Below the pieces are notes generated by a model. It saw only the letters and a list, made by a program, of their open reading frames with translations. It was not told the DNA's origin and made no database searches. From assembly GCF_041224425.1 (NCBI RefSeq), contig NZ_JBGFGL010000077.1, positions 248,001 to 312,000 of the forward strand: a stretch of DNA of 64,000 nucleotides, read 5' to 3'. Positions 42,609-52,189 of the stretch are shown piece after piece (position 1 is the first letter of the stretch; the number at the start of each line of letters is the position of its first letter). This DNA is from Psychroserpens sp041224425 (GTDB taxonomy: Bacteria > Bacteroidota > Bacteroidia > Flavobacteriales > Flavobacteriaceae). A program made the position numbers and the translations under genes.

Positions 42609-42637
42609 AAAAACACCAAGACATTGCTGCCTTGGTG
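42606..42637 (-). terminator. Intrinsic terminator after acs
   Basis: CACCAAG (42614-42620) pairs with CTTGGTG (42631-42637). On the - strand it is followed by seven T. It ends the prpE-acs transcript and lies just after the convergent regulator gene. Confidence 0.65.
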
Positions 42638-42652
42638 CTCTTTACTAAAATA

Positions 42653-44560
42653 TTACAACGCATTATCCATAATGTCTTGAACGACTTCTGGATTCAATAA
42701 GGTACTTGTATCTCCAAGATTACTGGTATCCTTGCTAGCGATCTTTCTAAGAATGCGACGCATGATTTTACCGCTTCGTGTTTTAGGAAGACCTGTGGTG
42801 AACTGAATCTTATCCAACTTGGCTATTGGTCCGATTTGCTCGGTAATAATCTGGTTGATCTCCTTTCTCAAATTATCATGCTTACGGGTTTCACCAGTTT
42901 CTTTTAAAGTCACATAACCATATAATGCGTTTCCTTTAATGTCATGTGGGAATCCGACGATTGCACTTTCAGCAACTGCTGGATGTTCATTGATGGCATC
43001 TTCAATAGGCGCTGTTCCAAGATTATGACCAGAAACAATAATCACATCATCAACGCGACCTGTAATTCTGTAATAACCGACTTCATCCCTTAACGCACCA
43101 TCACCTGTAAAGTATTTGTTTTCATAGGCTGAAAAATAGGTATCCTTATAACGTTGGTGATTGCCCCAAATCGTTCTTGCCATACTTGGCCAAGGAAATT
43201 TAATGCACAATCGGCCATCGACTTGATTGCCCTTAATTTCTTGTCCGTTCTCATCCATCAACGCTGGTTGTATCCCAATAAATGGCAAGGTTGCGTAGGT
43301 TGGTTTAGTAGGTGTTGCAAACGCAATAGGAGAAATCATGATACCTCCAGTTTCCGTTTGCCACCAGGTATCGACAATAGGCGCTTTTTTCTTACCGACA
43401 TTATCATCATACCAATGCCAAGCTTCTTCGTTAATTGGTTCTCCAACCGTTCCGAGAACTTTAAGGGTGGACAAATCGTATTTTTCCAAATGCTCCACAC
43501 CTTCCTTAGCTAAAGCTCTAATGGCTGTTGGAGCCGTATAGAATTGATTCACTTTATGCTTCTGAACAATATCCCAGAAGCGTCCGAAATCAGGATAACT
43601 TGGCACACCTTCAAACATAATGGTTGTAGCACCATTACATAATGGTCCGTAAACAATGTAGCTATGACCAGTAATCCATCCAATATCTGCTGTACACCAG
43701 TAAACATCCTCTTCACGATACTGAAAGATATTCTTGAATGTATAAGCTGTATAAACCATATAACCAGCCGTAGTATGAACCATCCCTTTAGGTTTTCCTG
43801 TAGAACCCGAAGTATACAATATGAACAATGGGTCTTCAGCATTCATAGTTTCAGCTGGACAATCAGCATCTGCATTCTCCAATAATGGTGCTAACCAATA
43901 GTCTCTACCATCTTGCATCTGGATATCAGATTCAATGCGTTTTGCAACCAAAACAGTTTCCACGCAATTACAATCCTGAAGCGCTTCATCTACAATCCCC
44001 TTAAGGTCAATGGTTTTTGCACCACGATACGACCCATCGCTGGTAATGACCATCTTACAATCGGAATCATTAATTCGAGTTGCTAAAGCTGTTGAAGAGA
44101 AACCAGCAAATACCACAGAATGGATGGCTCCAATTCTAGCACACGCCAAAACTGAAATCGCCAACTCTGGAATCATTGGTAAATAAATACAAACACGATC
44201 GCCTTTAGAAATGCCATTAGATTTCAAAACATTGGCGAACTTACATACGCGGTCATGTAATTGCTTGTAAGTTATATGTTCAGCTTCCTCATCTGGACTG
44301 TTAGGTTCAAAAATAATAGCCGTTTTATCACCTCGAGTCGCTAAATGCCGATCAATACAATTCTCAGTGATATTAAGCTGCGCACCTTCAAACCATTTGA
44401 TTTCAGGTTTTGAAAAGTCCCAGCTCAAAACATTATCCCATTTTTTTCGCCACATGAAATGCTCTTCAGCGATTTCCTCCCAAAATACTTCAGGGTTGCG
44501 TACCGATTTTCGATATACTTGATAATATTCTTCTAAATGTTTGATATGATAATTACTCAT
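42653..44560 (-). CDS. acs: Acetyl-CoA synthetase Acs
   Basis: A 635-residue AMP-forming acetate-CoA ligase. Adenylation loop YTSGSTGKPKGMVHT, the TVGEPINEEAWHWY and DTWWQTETGG motifs around the acetate pocket, and the acetylation-site motif RSGKIMRR near the C-terminus (the Lys that is acetylated in other Acs enzymes). It activates acetate to acetyl-CoA, the entry to the glyoxylate shunt encoded just upstream. It follows the propionyl-CoA synthetase by two bases and ends at a strong terminator. Confidence 0.95.
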   Translation of the reverse strand: MSNYHIKHLEEYYQVYRKSVRNPEVFWEEIAEEHFMWRKKWDNVLSWDFSKPEIKWFEGAQLNITENCIDRHLATRGDKTAIIFEPNSPDEEAEHITYKQLHDRVCKFANVLKSNGISKGDRVCIYLPMIPELAISVLACARIGAIHSVVFAGFSSTALATRINDSDCKMVITSDGSYRGAKTIDLKGIVDEALQDCNCVETVLVAKRIESDIQMQDGRDYWLAPLLENADADCPAETMNAEDPLFILYTSGSTGKPKGMVHTTAGYMVYTAYTFKNIFQYREEDVYWCTADIGWITGHSYIVYGPLCNGATTIMFEGVPSYPDFGRFWDIVQKHKVNQFYTAPTAIRALAKEGVEHLEKYDLSTLKVLGTVGEPINEEAWHWYDDNVGKKKAPIVDTWWQTETGGIMISPIAFATPTKPTYATLPFIGIQPALMDENGQEIKGNQVDGRLCIKFPWPSMARTIWGNHQRYKDTYFSAYENKYFTGDGALRDEVGYYRITGRVDDVIIVSGHNLGTAPIEDAINEHPAVAESAIVGFPHDIKGNALYGYVTLKETGETRKHDNLRKEINQIITEQIGPIAKLDKIQFTTGLPKTRSGKIMRRILRKIASKDTSNLGDTSTLLNPEVVQDIMDNAL

Positions 44561-44562
44561 GC

Positions 44563-46470
44563 TTAATTAATTTTTAGATTATGAATCCCAATGTTATGGG
44601 TTTGATATACGGATTTAATTTCATCGATAATAGTAACGTCATCAATGGTTGACGGAATATTATACTGTTGTTCATCGGCTATATTGCGCAATAGTTTACG
44701 AAGAATTTTTCCACTTCGGGTCTTAGGCAAACGATTGACTACCAAGACATCCTTAAAGGATGCTACAGCTCCAATTTCTTTTCTGACGTCTAAAATAATA
44801 TCCTTCTGAATACTTTCTTCATTACTCAAATCTCCTGATTTTAAAACTACCAGTCCTAAAGGTTTCTGACCCTTCAAATCGCAATGCACTCCAAACACAG
44901 CACATTCAGCTACAGATTTGTGGGAAGCCACCACCTCTTCCATTTCGGCAGTTGATAAACGATGACCAGCCACATTGATAATATCATCTACGCGACCTGT
45001 AATGAATATATAACCATCTTCATCACGATAGCCACCATCTCCAGAAAAATAGTAGCCTGGAAAACGGTCAAGATAGCCTGATTTAAATCGCTCAGGATTT
45101 CCCCAAAGATTCATCAAAGTACCTGGAGGCAATGGTAATTTAACTGCCACATAGCCTTCAATACCATCTGAAACCTGCTCACCATCTTCGTTAAGAATTT
45201 GGATATCATAGCCACTTACAGGAAAACTAGCAGAACCTGGTTTTACTGGTTGCAACTCTACGCCTACCATATTAGCCAACATAGGCCAACCACTTTCGGT
45301 TTGCCACCAATGATCAATCACAGGTACTTTCAAATGCTGCTCTGTCCAAGTTAAGGTTGCCACATCACAGCGTTCACCAGCAAGGAACTGATATTTTAAA
45401 CAAGATAAATCGAATTTATTAATCAGTTTTCCCTCAGGATCTTCTTTTTTGATAGCTCGAATTGCCGTAGGAGCCGTAAACATCACTTTCACTTCATGCT
45501 CACTTATGACTCTCCAAAATGTTGAAGCATCAGGTGTTTTAATTGGTTTTCCTTCAAATAAAATTGTGGTGTTTCTATTCAAAAGAGGCGCATAGACAAT
45601 ATAGCTATGCCCAACCACCCAACCTACATCACTCGCTGCCCAGTAAGTATCTCCTTCATTGATTCCATAGACATATTTCATGGAAAATTTCAATGCAGTT
45701 GCATAACCTCCAGTATCTCGAATGATACCCTTAGGTGTTCCTGTGGTGCCTGAAGTATAAAGAATATAAGAAGGATGTGTCGAATCTAAAGGAATGGCCT
45801 CAGCTGGTTTTGAACTACTAACCAAATCACTGTAATCAACATCATAATCCTCTTTAGGAATTTCAACACCTAACTGTCGGTCGAATACAACAACGTGATT
45901 TGGTTTGTGTTTTGCTTGCACAATAGCTTCATCAACAAATGGTTTATATGGAATAATGCGTTGTATTTCTATTCCGTTGGAAGCTGTAATAATAGCTTTG
46001 GGTTTACAATCGTCAATTCGAATCGCTAATTCGTGAGGCGCAAAACCTCCAAAAACGACTGAATGTATTATGCCCAAGCGAACACATGCCAACATTGCAT
46101 AAATAGCTTGCGGAATCATTGGCATGTAAATTATACAAGTATCACCTTTTTGTAAGCCTAAGTCTTTTAAACCACCTGCCAACTTAGACACTTCTTCATG
46201 AAGCTGACTGAAGGTAATATGTTGTTTTGTGTCTGTTACTGGTGAATCATAGATGATCGCATTTTGATTACCGAAACCATCATTTATATGCTTATCAATA
46301 CAGAGATAACTCAAATTGAGCTGGCCATCTTCAAACCACTGATAATAATCATGCTCATCTTTTGATAGAATAGCATTGGGAGATTTAAACCATTCTAATG
46401 CATCGGCTTGTGCTTTCCAAAAGTGTTCAGGCTGATCAATACTTTTTTTATAAAACTCCTGATAATTCAT
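44563..46470 (-). CDS. Propionyl-CoA synthetase-like acyl-CoA synthetase (PrpE family)
   Basis: A 635-residue AMP-forming acyl-CoA synthetase paralogous to Acs. Adenylation loop YTSGTTGTPKGIIRD, DHWWQTESGWPML around the acyl pocket, and a C-terminal TRSGKILRKLLR. It resembles PrpE/propionate-CoA ligases more than Acs at the pocket, so propionate or a related short-chain acid is the likely substrate. It overlaps the preceding small membrane protein by four bases and precedes acs by two, so the three are one unit. Confidence 0.88.
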   Translation of the reverse strand: MNYQEFYKKSIDQPEHFWKAQADALEWFKSPNAILSKDEHDYYQWFEDGQLNLSYLCIDKHINDGFGNQNAIIYDSPVTDTKQHITFSQLHEEVSKLAGGLKDLGLQKGDTCIIYMPMIPQAIYAMLACVRLGIIHSVVFGGFAPHELAIRIDDCKPKAIITASNGIEIQRIIPYKPFVDEAIVQAKHKPNHVVVFDRQLGVEIPKEDYDVDYSDLVSSSKPAEAIPLDSTHPSYILYTSGTTGTPKGIIRDTGGYATALKFSMKYVYGINEGDTYWAASDVGWVVGHSYIVYAPLLNRNTTILFEGKPIKTPDASTFWRVISEHEVKVMFTAPTAIRAIKKEDPEGKLINKFDLSCLKYQFLAGERCDVATLTWTEQHLKVPVIDHWWQTESGWPMLANMVGVELQPVKPGSASFPVSGYDIQILNEDGEQVSDGIEGYVAVKLPLPPGTLMNLWGNPERFKSGYLDRFPGYYFSGDGGYRDEDGYIFITGRVDDIINVAGHRLSTAEMEEVVASHKSVAECAVFGVHCDLKGQKPLGLVVLKSGDLSNEESIQKDIILDVRKEIGAVASFKDVLVVNRLPKTRSGKILRKLLRNIADEQQYNIPSTIDDVTIIDEIKSVYQTHNIGIHNLKIN

Positions 46471-46691
46471 GACTTTATTTTTTTCGAATTAAACAAGCCA
46501 AACCAATTTGGGTTGAGCACTTTCAGCTTGATCAATGCCCAAACGATTACCAAGAAGCAAATGCCCATGACTATAGACAATCCAGCATCTACATTGGATT
46601 CGTTTTCAAATTTAAATCTGACGTATAAAGTTATTATAGCATATATACAGATGAGTATATCTGATGCTAAAGGATTGATGCGAAATTTCAT
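46467..46691 (-). CDS. Small two-helix membrane protein
   Basis: A 74-residue protein with two hydrophobic segments (about 9-25 and 38-57) and a basic C-terminus (NSKKIKS). Its stop overlaps the start of the propionyl-CoA synthetase by four bases, tying it to acyl-CoA synthetase expression. I know no characterised family. Possible roles (transport accessory, sensor partner) are guesses. It lies between the response regulator and the synthetases, with a repeated 16-mer (46724-46739) upstream. Confidence 0.65.
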   Translation of the reverse strand: MKFRINPLASDILICIYAIITLYVRFKFENESNVDAGLSIVMGICFLVIVWALIKLKVLNPNWFGLFNSKKIKS

Positions 46692-46723
46692 ATCTTAAAA
46701 CTTTAATTAAACATTAGTTTGTT

Positions 46724-46739
46724 TGCACACAAAACCAAT
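46724..46739 (+). repeat. 16-base repeat shared with the porin leader, copy 1
   Basis: TGCACACAAAACCAAT on the + strand, in the 50-base gap upstream of the small membrane protein-prpE-acs unit and 32 bases before that unit's start. The same 16-mer occurs inverted relative to transcription at 53461-53476 before the porin gene. Confidence 0.4.
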
Positions 46740-46741
46740 AC

Positions 46742-47107
46742 TTAATTGAGTAGTTCAAGAATTTCTGAAACTATTTTTTTTACTGAAAACGGTTTGGTTA
46801 AATATTTATCTGCTCCAAGTTTTAAACCTTTTTCAATATCTGAAGCTTTATTTTTTGCAGTTAAGAATACCACTTTAGTATCCGCTAACTTTTCATTGTT
46901 CTTTATCTGTGTCAACGTTTGATAGCCATCTACGTTCGGCATCATAATATCCAGCAATACAACATCTGGCACTTCACTTTCCAATATCTCCAAAGCCTCA
47001 CTTCCATCTCTTGCAATGAACACCTCAAAATCTTGCTTTTTAAAGGTGTATTCTAACGACATTACAATATTGGGCTCGTCGTCGACAATTAAAATCTTTC
47101 TCTTCAT
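46742..47107 (-). CDS. Stand-alone response regulator receiver protein
   Basis: A 121-residue CheY-like protein with only a receiver domain: acidic pocket Asp9-Asp10, phosphoacceptor Asp53 (LLDIMMP), Thr83 (FLTAKN) and Lys105 (LTKPF). No DNA-binding or enzymatic output is present. It starts 15 bases after the stop of the symporter-histidine kinase, so it is the cognate partner of that kinase. In Vibrio and Pseudomonas the equivalent partner (CrbR/ErdR) carries a LuxR-type output, which is missing here. Confidence 0.92.
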   Translation of the reverse strand: MKRKILIVDDEPNIVMSLEYTFKKQDFEVFIARDGSEALEILESEVPDVVLLDIMMPNVDGYQTLTQIKNNEKLADTKVVFLTAKNKASDIEKGLKLGADKYLTKPFSVKKIVSEILELLN

Positions 47108-47122
47108 AAAAATTTCTACAAT

Positions 47123-49813
47123 TTACTCAAAAGGCAGCGTAAAAACAAGCTTTGCGCCTTTTTTTAACCCTTTTTCAGCCCAAATTTTTCCATTGTGTTT
47201 TTGTACTATTTGTTTGGTGATTGCAAGTCCTAATCCACTACCATGTGGTTTAATGGTGTTTTGGTGTTTCGATTGGTAAAATTTTTCAAAAATAAAATCA
47301 TGATCTTCACTTGGAATCCCTTTACCATTGTCACTTACCGAGATTTCAACAAATTGATTTCCAAGTTTATAGTCAATCGTTATTTCCCCTGTTTTTTCCT
47401 TGCAAAATTTCATGGCATTTGACAATAAGTTTGTGAGAACTTGTAGAATTCGATCCTCATCATAATTGAGCTTGAAGCTATGAGGATTTCTATTAATAAG
47501 CCTGATTTCTTTTTTGGAAGCAATATGAGATATGCTGGACATGGCTTTCTTCATGGTGTTTTGAATATCGTATCGTTCAATATCCAGGTTCAATCGGCCA
47601 GTTTCCAACTTTTCAAAATCCAGAATGTTATTGATCAAACGCCCTAAGCGATCAGAGTCTTGAAGAATGTTCTTTAAAAATTGTTGCTTCATTTCCATCG
47701 GCATATCATCAATATCATCCATCAATAATTCAGTTGCTGCCCTAATGCCTGTAATAGGAGTTTTCAACTCATGGGCTACAGTATCTAAAAACTCATCTTT
47801 TTGCTTGTCTTTTGTAATCAGTTCTTGATTCGCAGTTTTAAGTTTTGAAGAGAGCTCTGCCAATTCATTCGATTTTTCCAACAATACTTTATTGCTCACA
47901 ATATGCTCTTTAGATTCTTCAAGGATTTTTAAAACTTCCACCAAACTGATTTGTTCTTCTTTAACCACACTTGCAATAAGTATTTTTGCTGAAGCACTCC
48001 CAATACTTCCCGTTAAGAGTTTTTCTGAAAAATTAATCAATCGCGCATCCGCAATCTGTGTGTCTGGTGACAATTTGTATTTGGTGAAAAATATACTTAA
48101 GGCACGATTCGCTTTGGTTTCCCCTAGAAATCGCACCAATACGTTTTTTATATCAGCTACATAAGCTTCCCCTTTCCAAACCAAGGCACTATCTTGAAGC
48201 GTGGAGAAGTTTCTTATATCGACAAACATTTCTGCATAATTACGTTCCCTATAATGTCCTTTAGAGGTTAAGGAGAAAATCAAATAACATAAAATATTGG
48301 CAGACATGCTCCAAAAAAATGCATGAGCTGGAGGTGATAAAAAATCAATTCCGAACAAAGCATGTGGTTTTAGAGCAGAAATACCTCGCAAACCATACTG
48401 AACAAAATCATCACTTCCTGTATAAGCTTGAACTGTAAAAGGTAAAACCAAGGTATAAAGTACAATTAAGATCCCAACAATGATTCCTATAATAGCTGCT
48501 TTTGAAGAGCCTCTATTCCAATACAATCCAATAAAAAAGGATGGCGCTAATTGAGCAATGATGACGAAGGAAATCAATCCGATGGAATATAGAGACAACT
48601 CTCTTGAAAAAGACACATAGAAAAAGTATGCCGTAATTATGATGGTAAAAATAGAAATACGACGAATATTCTTAATGTATTTGGAATTACGTTCGGGTTG
48701 ATTTTTTATGAACTTATCTAAAAACCCATAAGGAATGATCAAGTTATTACTCACCATAATGGACAATGCCAAAGTTGATACGACAACCATAGATATCACT
48801 GCTGAAAATCCGCCAAGAAAAACCAAGGTCGCTAAAAACGAATTGCCATTTTCCAAGGGAAGCAACAAGGTATAGTATTCTGCATTAACGGCATTGCCGA
48901 ATGTAAGCTTACCAGCCCAAGCGATAAAAATTACAAAAACGTTAAATAGCAACAGGTAAAGTGGAAACATCCAAATGGCTTTTTTGAGATGTTTCTCTCG
49001 TATATTTTCCAAAACTGAAACCTGGAATTGCCGAGGCAAAAGAAAAATAGCTATAAACGATAAGCCAGTCATAAAAAACCAATTGAAACTGTCTTCAATA
49101 CCATTCAACTTAATAAGTGAATTAAAGTTCTCTGTGTTTGAAATTTTGGAATAGATGTCTGTTGTACCATCAAAAAGATAGAAGGTAATATATATCCCAA
49201 TGACTAAAAAGAACAATAGTTTTAAAACCGACTCAAAGGCAACTGAGGCTATGATACCTTTGTGTTTTTCAGAAGCATCCGTGTTTTGTGTGCCAAAAAA
49301 TGTAGCAAAAACCGCTAACAATAAAGCTACATAAAATGTGGAATCATCTAAGATTGACGTTGAAATATAACTGGTTTCATCTGCTATGATTGCAAACGTT
49401 TCAGATACAGCTTTTAATTGAAGTGATATATAAGGCAAGGTTCCGAAGAGACAGACCAAAGTCACAAGCGCTCCTAAAAAACGATGGTTTCCGTATCGCA
49501 GAGATATAAAATCTGCTATCGAGGAAATCTTATGCTGTTTTGAAATCCGAATGATTTTCCGAAGCAAGACAATCCAAAGTGGTGCCGCTATGACTGGACC
49601 CAAATAAATTGGCAAAAAATCGATACCTGAATTTGCAGCAATCCCAATGCTTCCGTAGTAGGTCCAAGCCGAGCAATACACGGCAAGAGATAAAGTATAT
49701 ACGTAAGGATTGTTAACCCATTTGCTTTTCTTTTTCCGTTCTGCAAAAAAAGCAATGTAAAAAAGCACCGCTAAATATAGTATAATGATTAAGACAAGCG
49801 AATAGTTATTCAT
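47123..49813 (-). CDS. Sodium:solute symporter-histidine kinase hybrid (CrbS/MxtR type)
   Basis: An 896-residue hybrid. Residues 1 to about 515 form a sodium:solute-symporter domain with about 13 helices; a STAC-like linker (about 535-620) follows; then a coiled coil (about 635-675), HisKA with His681 (DTVAHELKTPITGI), and HATPase with NLLSNAMKFCK, DNGKGIP and GSGLGLAI. No PAS domain. CrbS (Vibrio cholerae) and MxtR (Pseudomonas) have this architecture and control acs in the acetate switch. The neighbours acs, prpE, symporter and porin point to the same role. It starts within the small membrane gene at 49806, an 8-base overlap. Confidence 0.9.
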   Translation of the reverse strand: MNNYSLVLIIILYLAVLFYIAFFAERKKKSKWVNNPYVYTLSLAVYCSAWTYYGSIGIAANSGIDFLPIYLGPVIAAPLWIVLLRKIIRISKQHKISSIADFISLRYGNHRFLGALVTLVCLFGTLPYISLQLKAVSETFAIIADETSYISTSILDDSTFYVALLLAVFATFFGTQNTDASEKHKGIIASVAFESVLKLLFFLVIGIYITFYLFDGTTDIYSKISNTENFNSLIKLNGIEDSFNWFFMTGLSFIAIFLLPRQFQVSVLENIREKHLKKAIWMFPLYLLLFNVFVIFIAWAGKLTFGNAVNAEYYTLLLPLENGNSFLATLVFLGGFSAVISMVVVSTLALSIMVSNNLIIPYGFLDKFIKNQPERNSKYIKNIRRISIFTIIITAYFFYVSFSRELSLYSIGLISFVIIAQLAPSFFIGLYWNRGSSKAAIIGIIVGILIVLYTLVLPFTVQAYTGSDDFVQYGLRGISALKPHALFGIDFLSPPAHAFFWSMSANILCYLIFSLTSKGHYRERNYAEMFVDIRNFSTLQDSALVWKGEAYVADIKNVLVRFLGETKANRALSIFFTKYKLSPDTQIADARLINFSEKLLTGSIGSASAKILIASVVKEEQISLVEVLKILEESKEHIVSNKVLLEKSNELAELSSKLKTANQELITKDKQKDEFLDTVAHELKTPITGIRAATELLMDDIDDMPMEMKQQFLKNILQDSDRLGRLINNILDFEKLETGRLNLDIERYDIQNTMKKAMSSISHIASKKEIRLINRNPHSFKLNYDEDRILQVLTNLLSNAMKFCKEKTGEITIDYKLGNQFVEISVSDNGKGIPSEDHDFIFEKFYQSKHQNTIKPHGSGLGLAITKQIVQKHNGKIWAEKGLKKGAKLVFTLPFE

Positions 49814-50000
49814 AATGGCGTTTTAATACGATGTATGAAATCACTATAGACAAAATCCAGATGGAAAAAATCGAAAAATAAAATACTGGAATACCAAATA
49901 GTTGTCCGTCAGAATTGAATACAAGCAAGAAAGGTACATTGAACACGAGGAACAATGCTATAGACAATACAACCAATTTTTGTTCGTGGCGTTTTTTCAT
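49806..50000 (-). CDS. Small membrane protein upstream of the symporter-kinase
   Basis: About 64 residues with two transmembrane helices (KLVVLSIALFLVFNVPFLLVF and FSIWILSIVISYIVL, separated by NSDGQLFGIP). The frame runs to 50060, but that upstream part lies in the terminator hairpin at 50031-50056, so the ATG at 50000 (MKKRHEQK) is chosen. It overlaps the kinase start by eight bases, so it is translated with it. It is reminiscent of small subunits next to SSS-kinases and symporters; function unknown. Confidence 0.65.
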   Translation of the reverse strand: MKKRHEQKLVVLSIALFLVFNVPFLLVFNSDGQLFGIPVFYFSIFSIWILSIVISYIVLKRHYE

Positions 50001-50023
50001 TAGAAATTGAAAATCTAAAAATA

Positions 50024-50056
50024 AGAAAAAAACAGTACTGCCGTAACAGTACTGTT
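50024..50056 (-). terminator. Intrinsic terminator after the symporter gene
   Basis: AACAGTACTG (50031-50040) pairs perfectly with CAGTACTGTT (50047-50056) around CCGTAA, followed on the - strand by seven T. It separates the porin-DUF4212-symporter transcript from the kinase genes and excludes the long upstream start for the small gene at 49806. Confidence 0.72.
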
Positions 50057-50110
50057 TCATACTAACTAATTAATTTAACTTTAATTCCAAATGAATTAAG
50101 AACTAAATCA

Positions 50111-51889
50111 TCAATGACTAGAAGCTTCACCTGCTCCTGAAGGTATTCTAATATTCTCTACCATTTCCTGAACATTTTCTGGTGGAGCAGCCGTTAATCT
50201 AGAAACCACTACAGACACCACAACGTTTACAAGCATGGCAATTGTTCCGAAGCCTTCTGGTGAGGTACCAAACCACCATTCGGTAGCTGGCTTAGGATCC
50301 ATAACACCAATCAGTCCTGTTTTATAAACGATCATATAATACAGCATCAAGACGATACCTACAATCATTCCGGCAACAGCACCTTGTTTATTCATACGCT
50401 TGTCAAAAATTCCCAAAATAATGGCTGGGAAGAATGATGCAGCTGCCAATCCGAAGGCCAGAGCCACAACCGCTGCCACAAATCCTGGCGGATAAATTCC
50501 GAAGAGCCCTGCAATAATGATAGCCACTAAAATAGAAATACGAGCTGCTAAAAGTTCTCCTTTTTCTGAAATGTCTGGCTTTAATTGCTTTTTGATTAAA
50601 TCATGGGAAATCGAAGTTGAGATCACTAATAGCAATCCAGCAGCAGTTGATAATGCTGCAGCCAATCCACCAGCAGCCACGAGAGCAATCACCCAATTTG
50701 GTAGTTTAGCAATTTCAGGATTTGCCAATACCATGATATCACGATCTACATATAATTCATTTTCAGTTGTAGCATTAGCGTTAGTAATCATACGTTCACC
50801 ATTCGTTCCTCGAACATCAGAATAAACTGGTTTCTTTCCTTCTAAAGCAGATCCAGCAACATATTGAATCTTGCCATCTCCATTTTTATCAGACCAAGCA
50901 ATCAGACCCGTATTTTCCCAGTTTTTAAACCATTCTGGAACCTCTTTATACTCTGTATTACTTACTGTTTCGATTAAGTTTGTTCTTGCAAATACAGCAA
51001 TAGCCGGAGCCGTTGTATATAGAATAGCGATGAACAATAAAGCCAATCCAGCAGATTTTCTAGCATCCTTTACTTTAGGAACTGTGAAGAAGCGAACAAT
51101 CACATGCGGTAATCCTGCAGTTCCTACCATTAATGCTAAAGTAATAGCAAAAACATCCCAAGTGGTTTTGGTGCCACTGGTATATTCGTTAAATCCGAGT
51201 TGTGTGTGTAAGGCATCTAACTTATCGAGTAAAAAGGTACCATCTTCAACCGTTCCTCCCATTCCAATTTGAGGAATGATGTTTCCGGTCATTTGCATTG
51301 AAATAAAGAATGCAGGCACCATAAAAGCAAAGATCAAGACACAATATTGCGCAACCTGCGTATAGGTAATTCCTTTCATTCCTCCTAAGAAGGCAAAAAT
51401 AAGAACAACAGTCATTCCTATGACGACACCAAGATTGATATCTACTTGCAAGAATTGAGAGAATACAATACCAACGCCACGCATTTGTCCAGCTACGTAA
51501 GTAAAGGAAACTATTAAGGCACAAATTACGGCAACTGTTCTAGCGGTATTTGAATAGTATCGATCACCAATAAAATCTGGCACTGTAAACTTCCCAAACT
51601 TCCTTAGATATGGTGCCAGAAGCAGTGCCAGAAGCACATAACCTCCTGTCCAACCCATAAGGAACACCGAACCATCATAACCCATAAAAGAGATTAATCC
51701 AGCCATACTTATAAACGAAGCCGCACTCATCCAGTCAGCAGCAGTCGCCATACCATTTGCTAATGGAGAAACACCACCACCAGCAACATAAAATTCTTTT
51801 GTTGAGCCTGCTCTGGCCCAAATTGCTATTCCAAAATATAAGGCGAAAGTAAGCCCTACTAATATCCATGTCCAAGTTTGTACACTCAT
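50111..51889 (-). CDS. Sodium:solute symporter, acetate/short-chain acid type (ActP-like)
   Basis: A 592-residue SSS-family transporter with about 13 transmembrane helices. Seen: MATAADWMSAASFISMAGLI, GFVAAVVALAFGLAAASFFPAIILGIF and the long hydrophilic loop (about 320-385). It pairs with the DUF4212 protein encoded 28 bases upstream, a combination typical of the Vibrio/Shewanella-type acetate transporters. The context with acs, prpE and the CrbS-like kinase supports uptake of acetate or related acids driven by sodium. A strong terminator follows. Confidence 0.92.
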   Translation of the reverse strand: MSVQTWTWILVGLTFALYFGIAIWARAGSTKEFYVAGGGVSPLANGMATAADWMSAASFISMAGLISFMGYDGSVFLMGWTGGYVLLALLLAPYLRKFGKFTVPDFIGDRYYSNTARTVAVICALIVSFTYVAGQMRGVGIVFSQFLQVDINLGVVIGMTVVLIFAFLGGMKGITYTQVAQYCVLIFAFMVPAFFISMQMTGNIIPQIGMGGTVEDGTFLLDKLDALHTQLGFNEYTSGTKTTWDVFAITLALMVGTAGLPHVIVRFFTVPKVKDARKSAGLALLFIAILYTTAPAIAVFARTNLIETVSNTEYKEVPEWFKNWENTGLIAWSDKNGDGKIQYVAGSALEGKKPVYSDVRGTNGERMITNANATTENELYVDRDIMVLANPEIAKLPNWVIALVAAGGLAAALSTAAGLLLVISTSISHDLIKKQLKPDISEKGELLAARISILVAIIIAGLFGIYPPGFVAAVVALAFGLAAASFFPAIILGIFDKRMNKQGAVAGMIVGIVLMLYYMIVYKTGLIGVMDPKPATEWWFGTSPEGFGTIAMLVNVVVSVVVSRLTAAPPENVQEMVENIRIPSGAGEASSH

Positions 51890-51917
51890 AATGTTTTGAT
51901 TTTAATTTAGTTAAGGG

Positions 51918-52178
51918 TTACTCGTCGAAACCGTATTTTTTATCAAGTTTATTCATCAATCTCACATATACGAATATGAGAATTACAAATACATAAATTG
52001 AGCCTTGTTGTGCAAACCAGAAGCCTAACTTAAAGCCACCCAACCTGAACTGATTCAGTTCTTCTTTGAATAGAATTCCACAACCGTAAGACACTGCAAA
52101 CCAAATAAATAATAGAATGACCAAATATTTAAGGTTTTCCTTCCAATACGCTGTCGCGTGTTTTTGTTTTTCACTCAT
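51918..52178 (-). CDS. DUF4212 symporter small subunit
   Basis: An 86-residue protein with two transmembrane helices (about 15-33 and 52-72) matching DUF4212, annotated as the small subunit of sodium:solute symporters. The C-terminus VRLMNKLDKKYGFDE is typical. It lies 11 bases after the porin gene and 28 bases before the symporter gene, forming a porin-DUF4212-SSS uptake unit. Confidence 0.88.
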   Translation of the reverse strand: MSEKQKHATAYWKENLKYLVILLFIWFAVSYGCGILFKEELNQFRLGGFKLGFWFAQQGSIYVFVILIFVYVRLMNKLDKKYGFDE

Positions 52179-52189
52179 AACATTAGTTT

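Noticed and set aside
43154..43513. 119-codon + strand open frame inside acs
   Set aside because: It is antisense to highly conserved acs sequence and has no recognisable domain or promoter.
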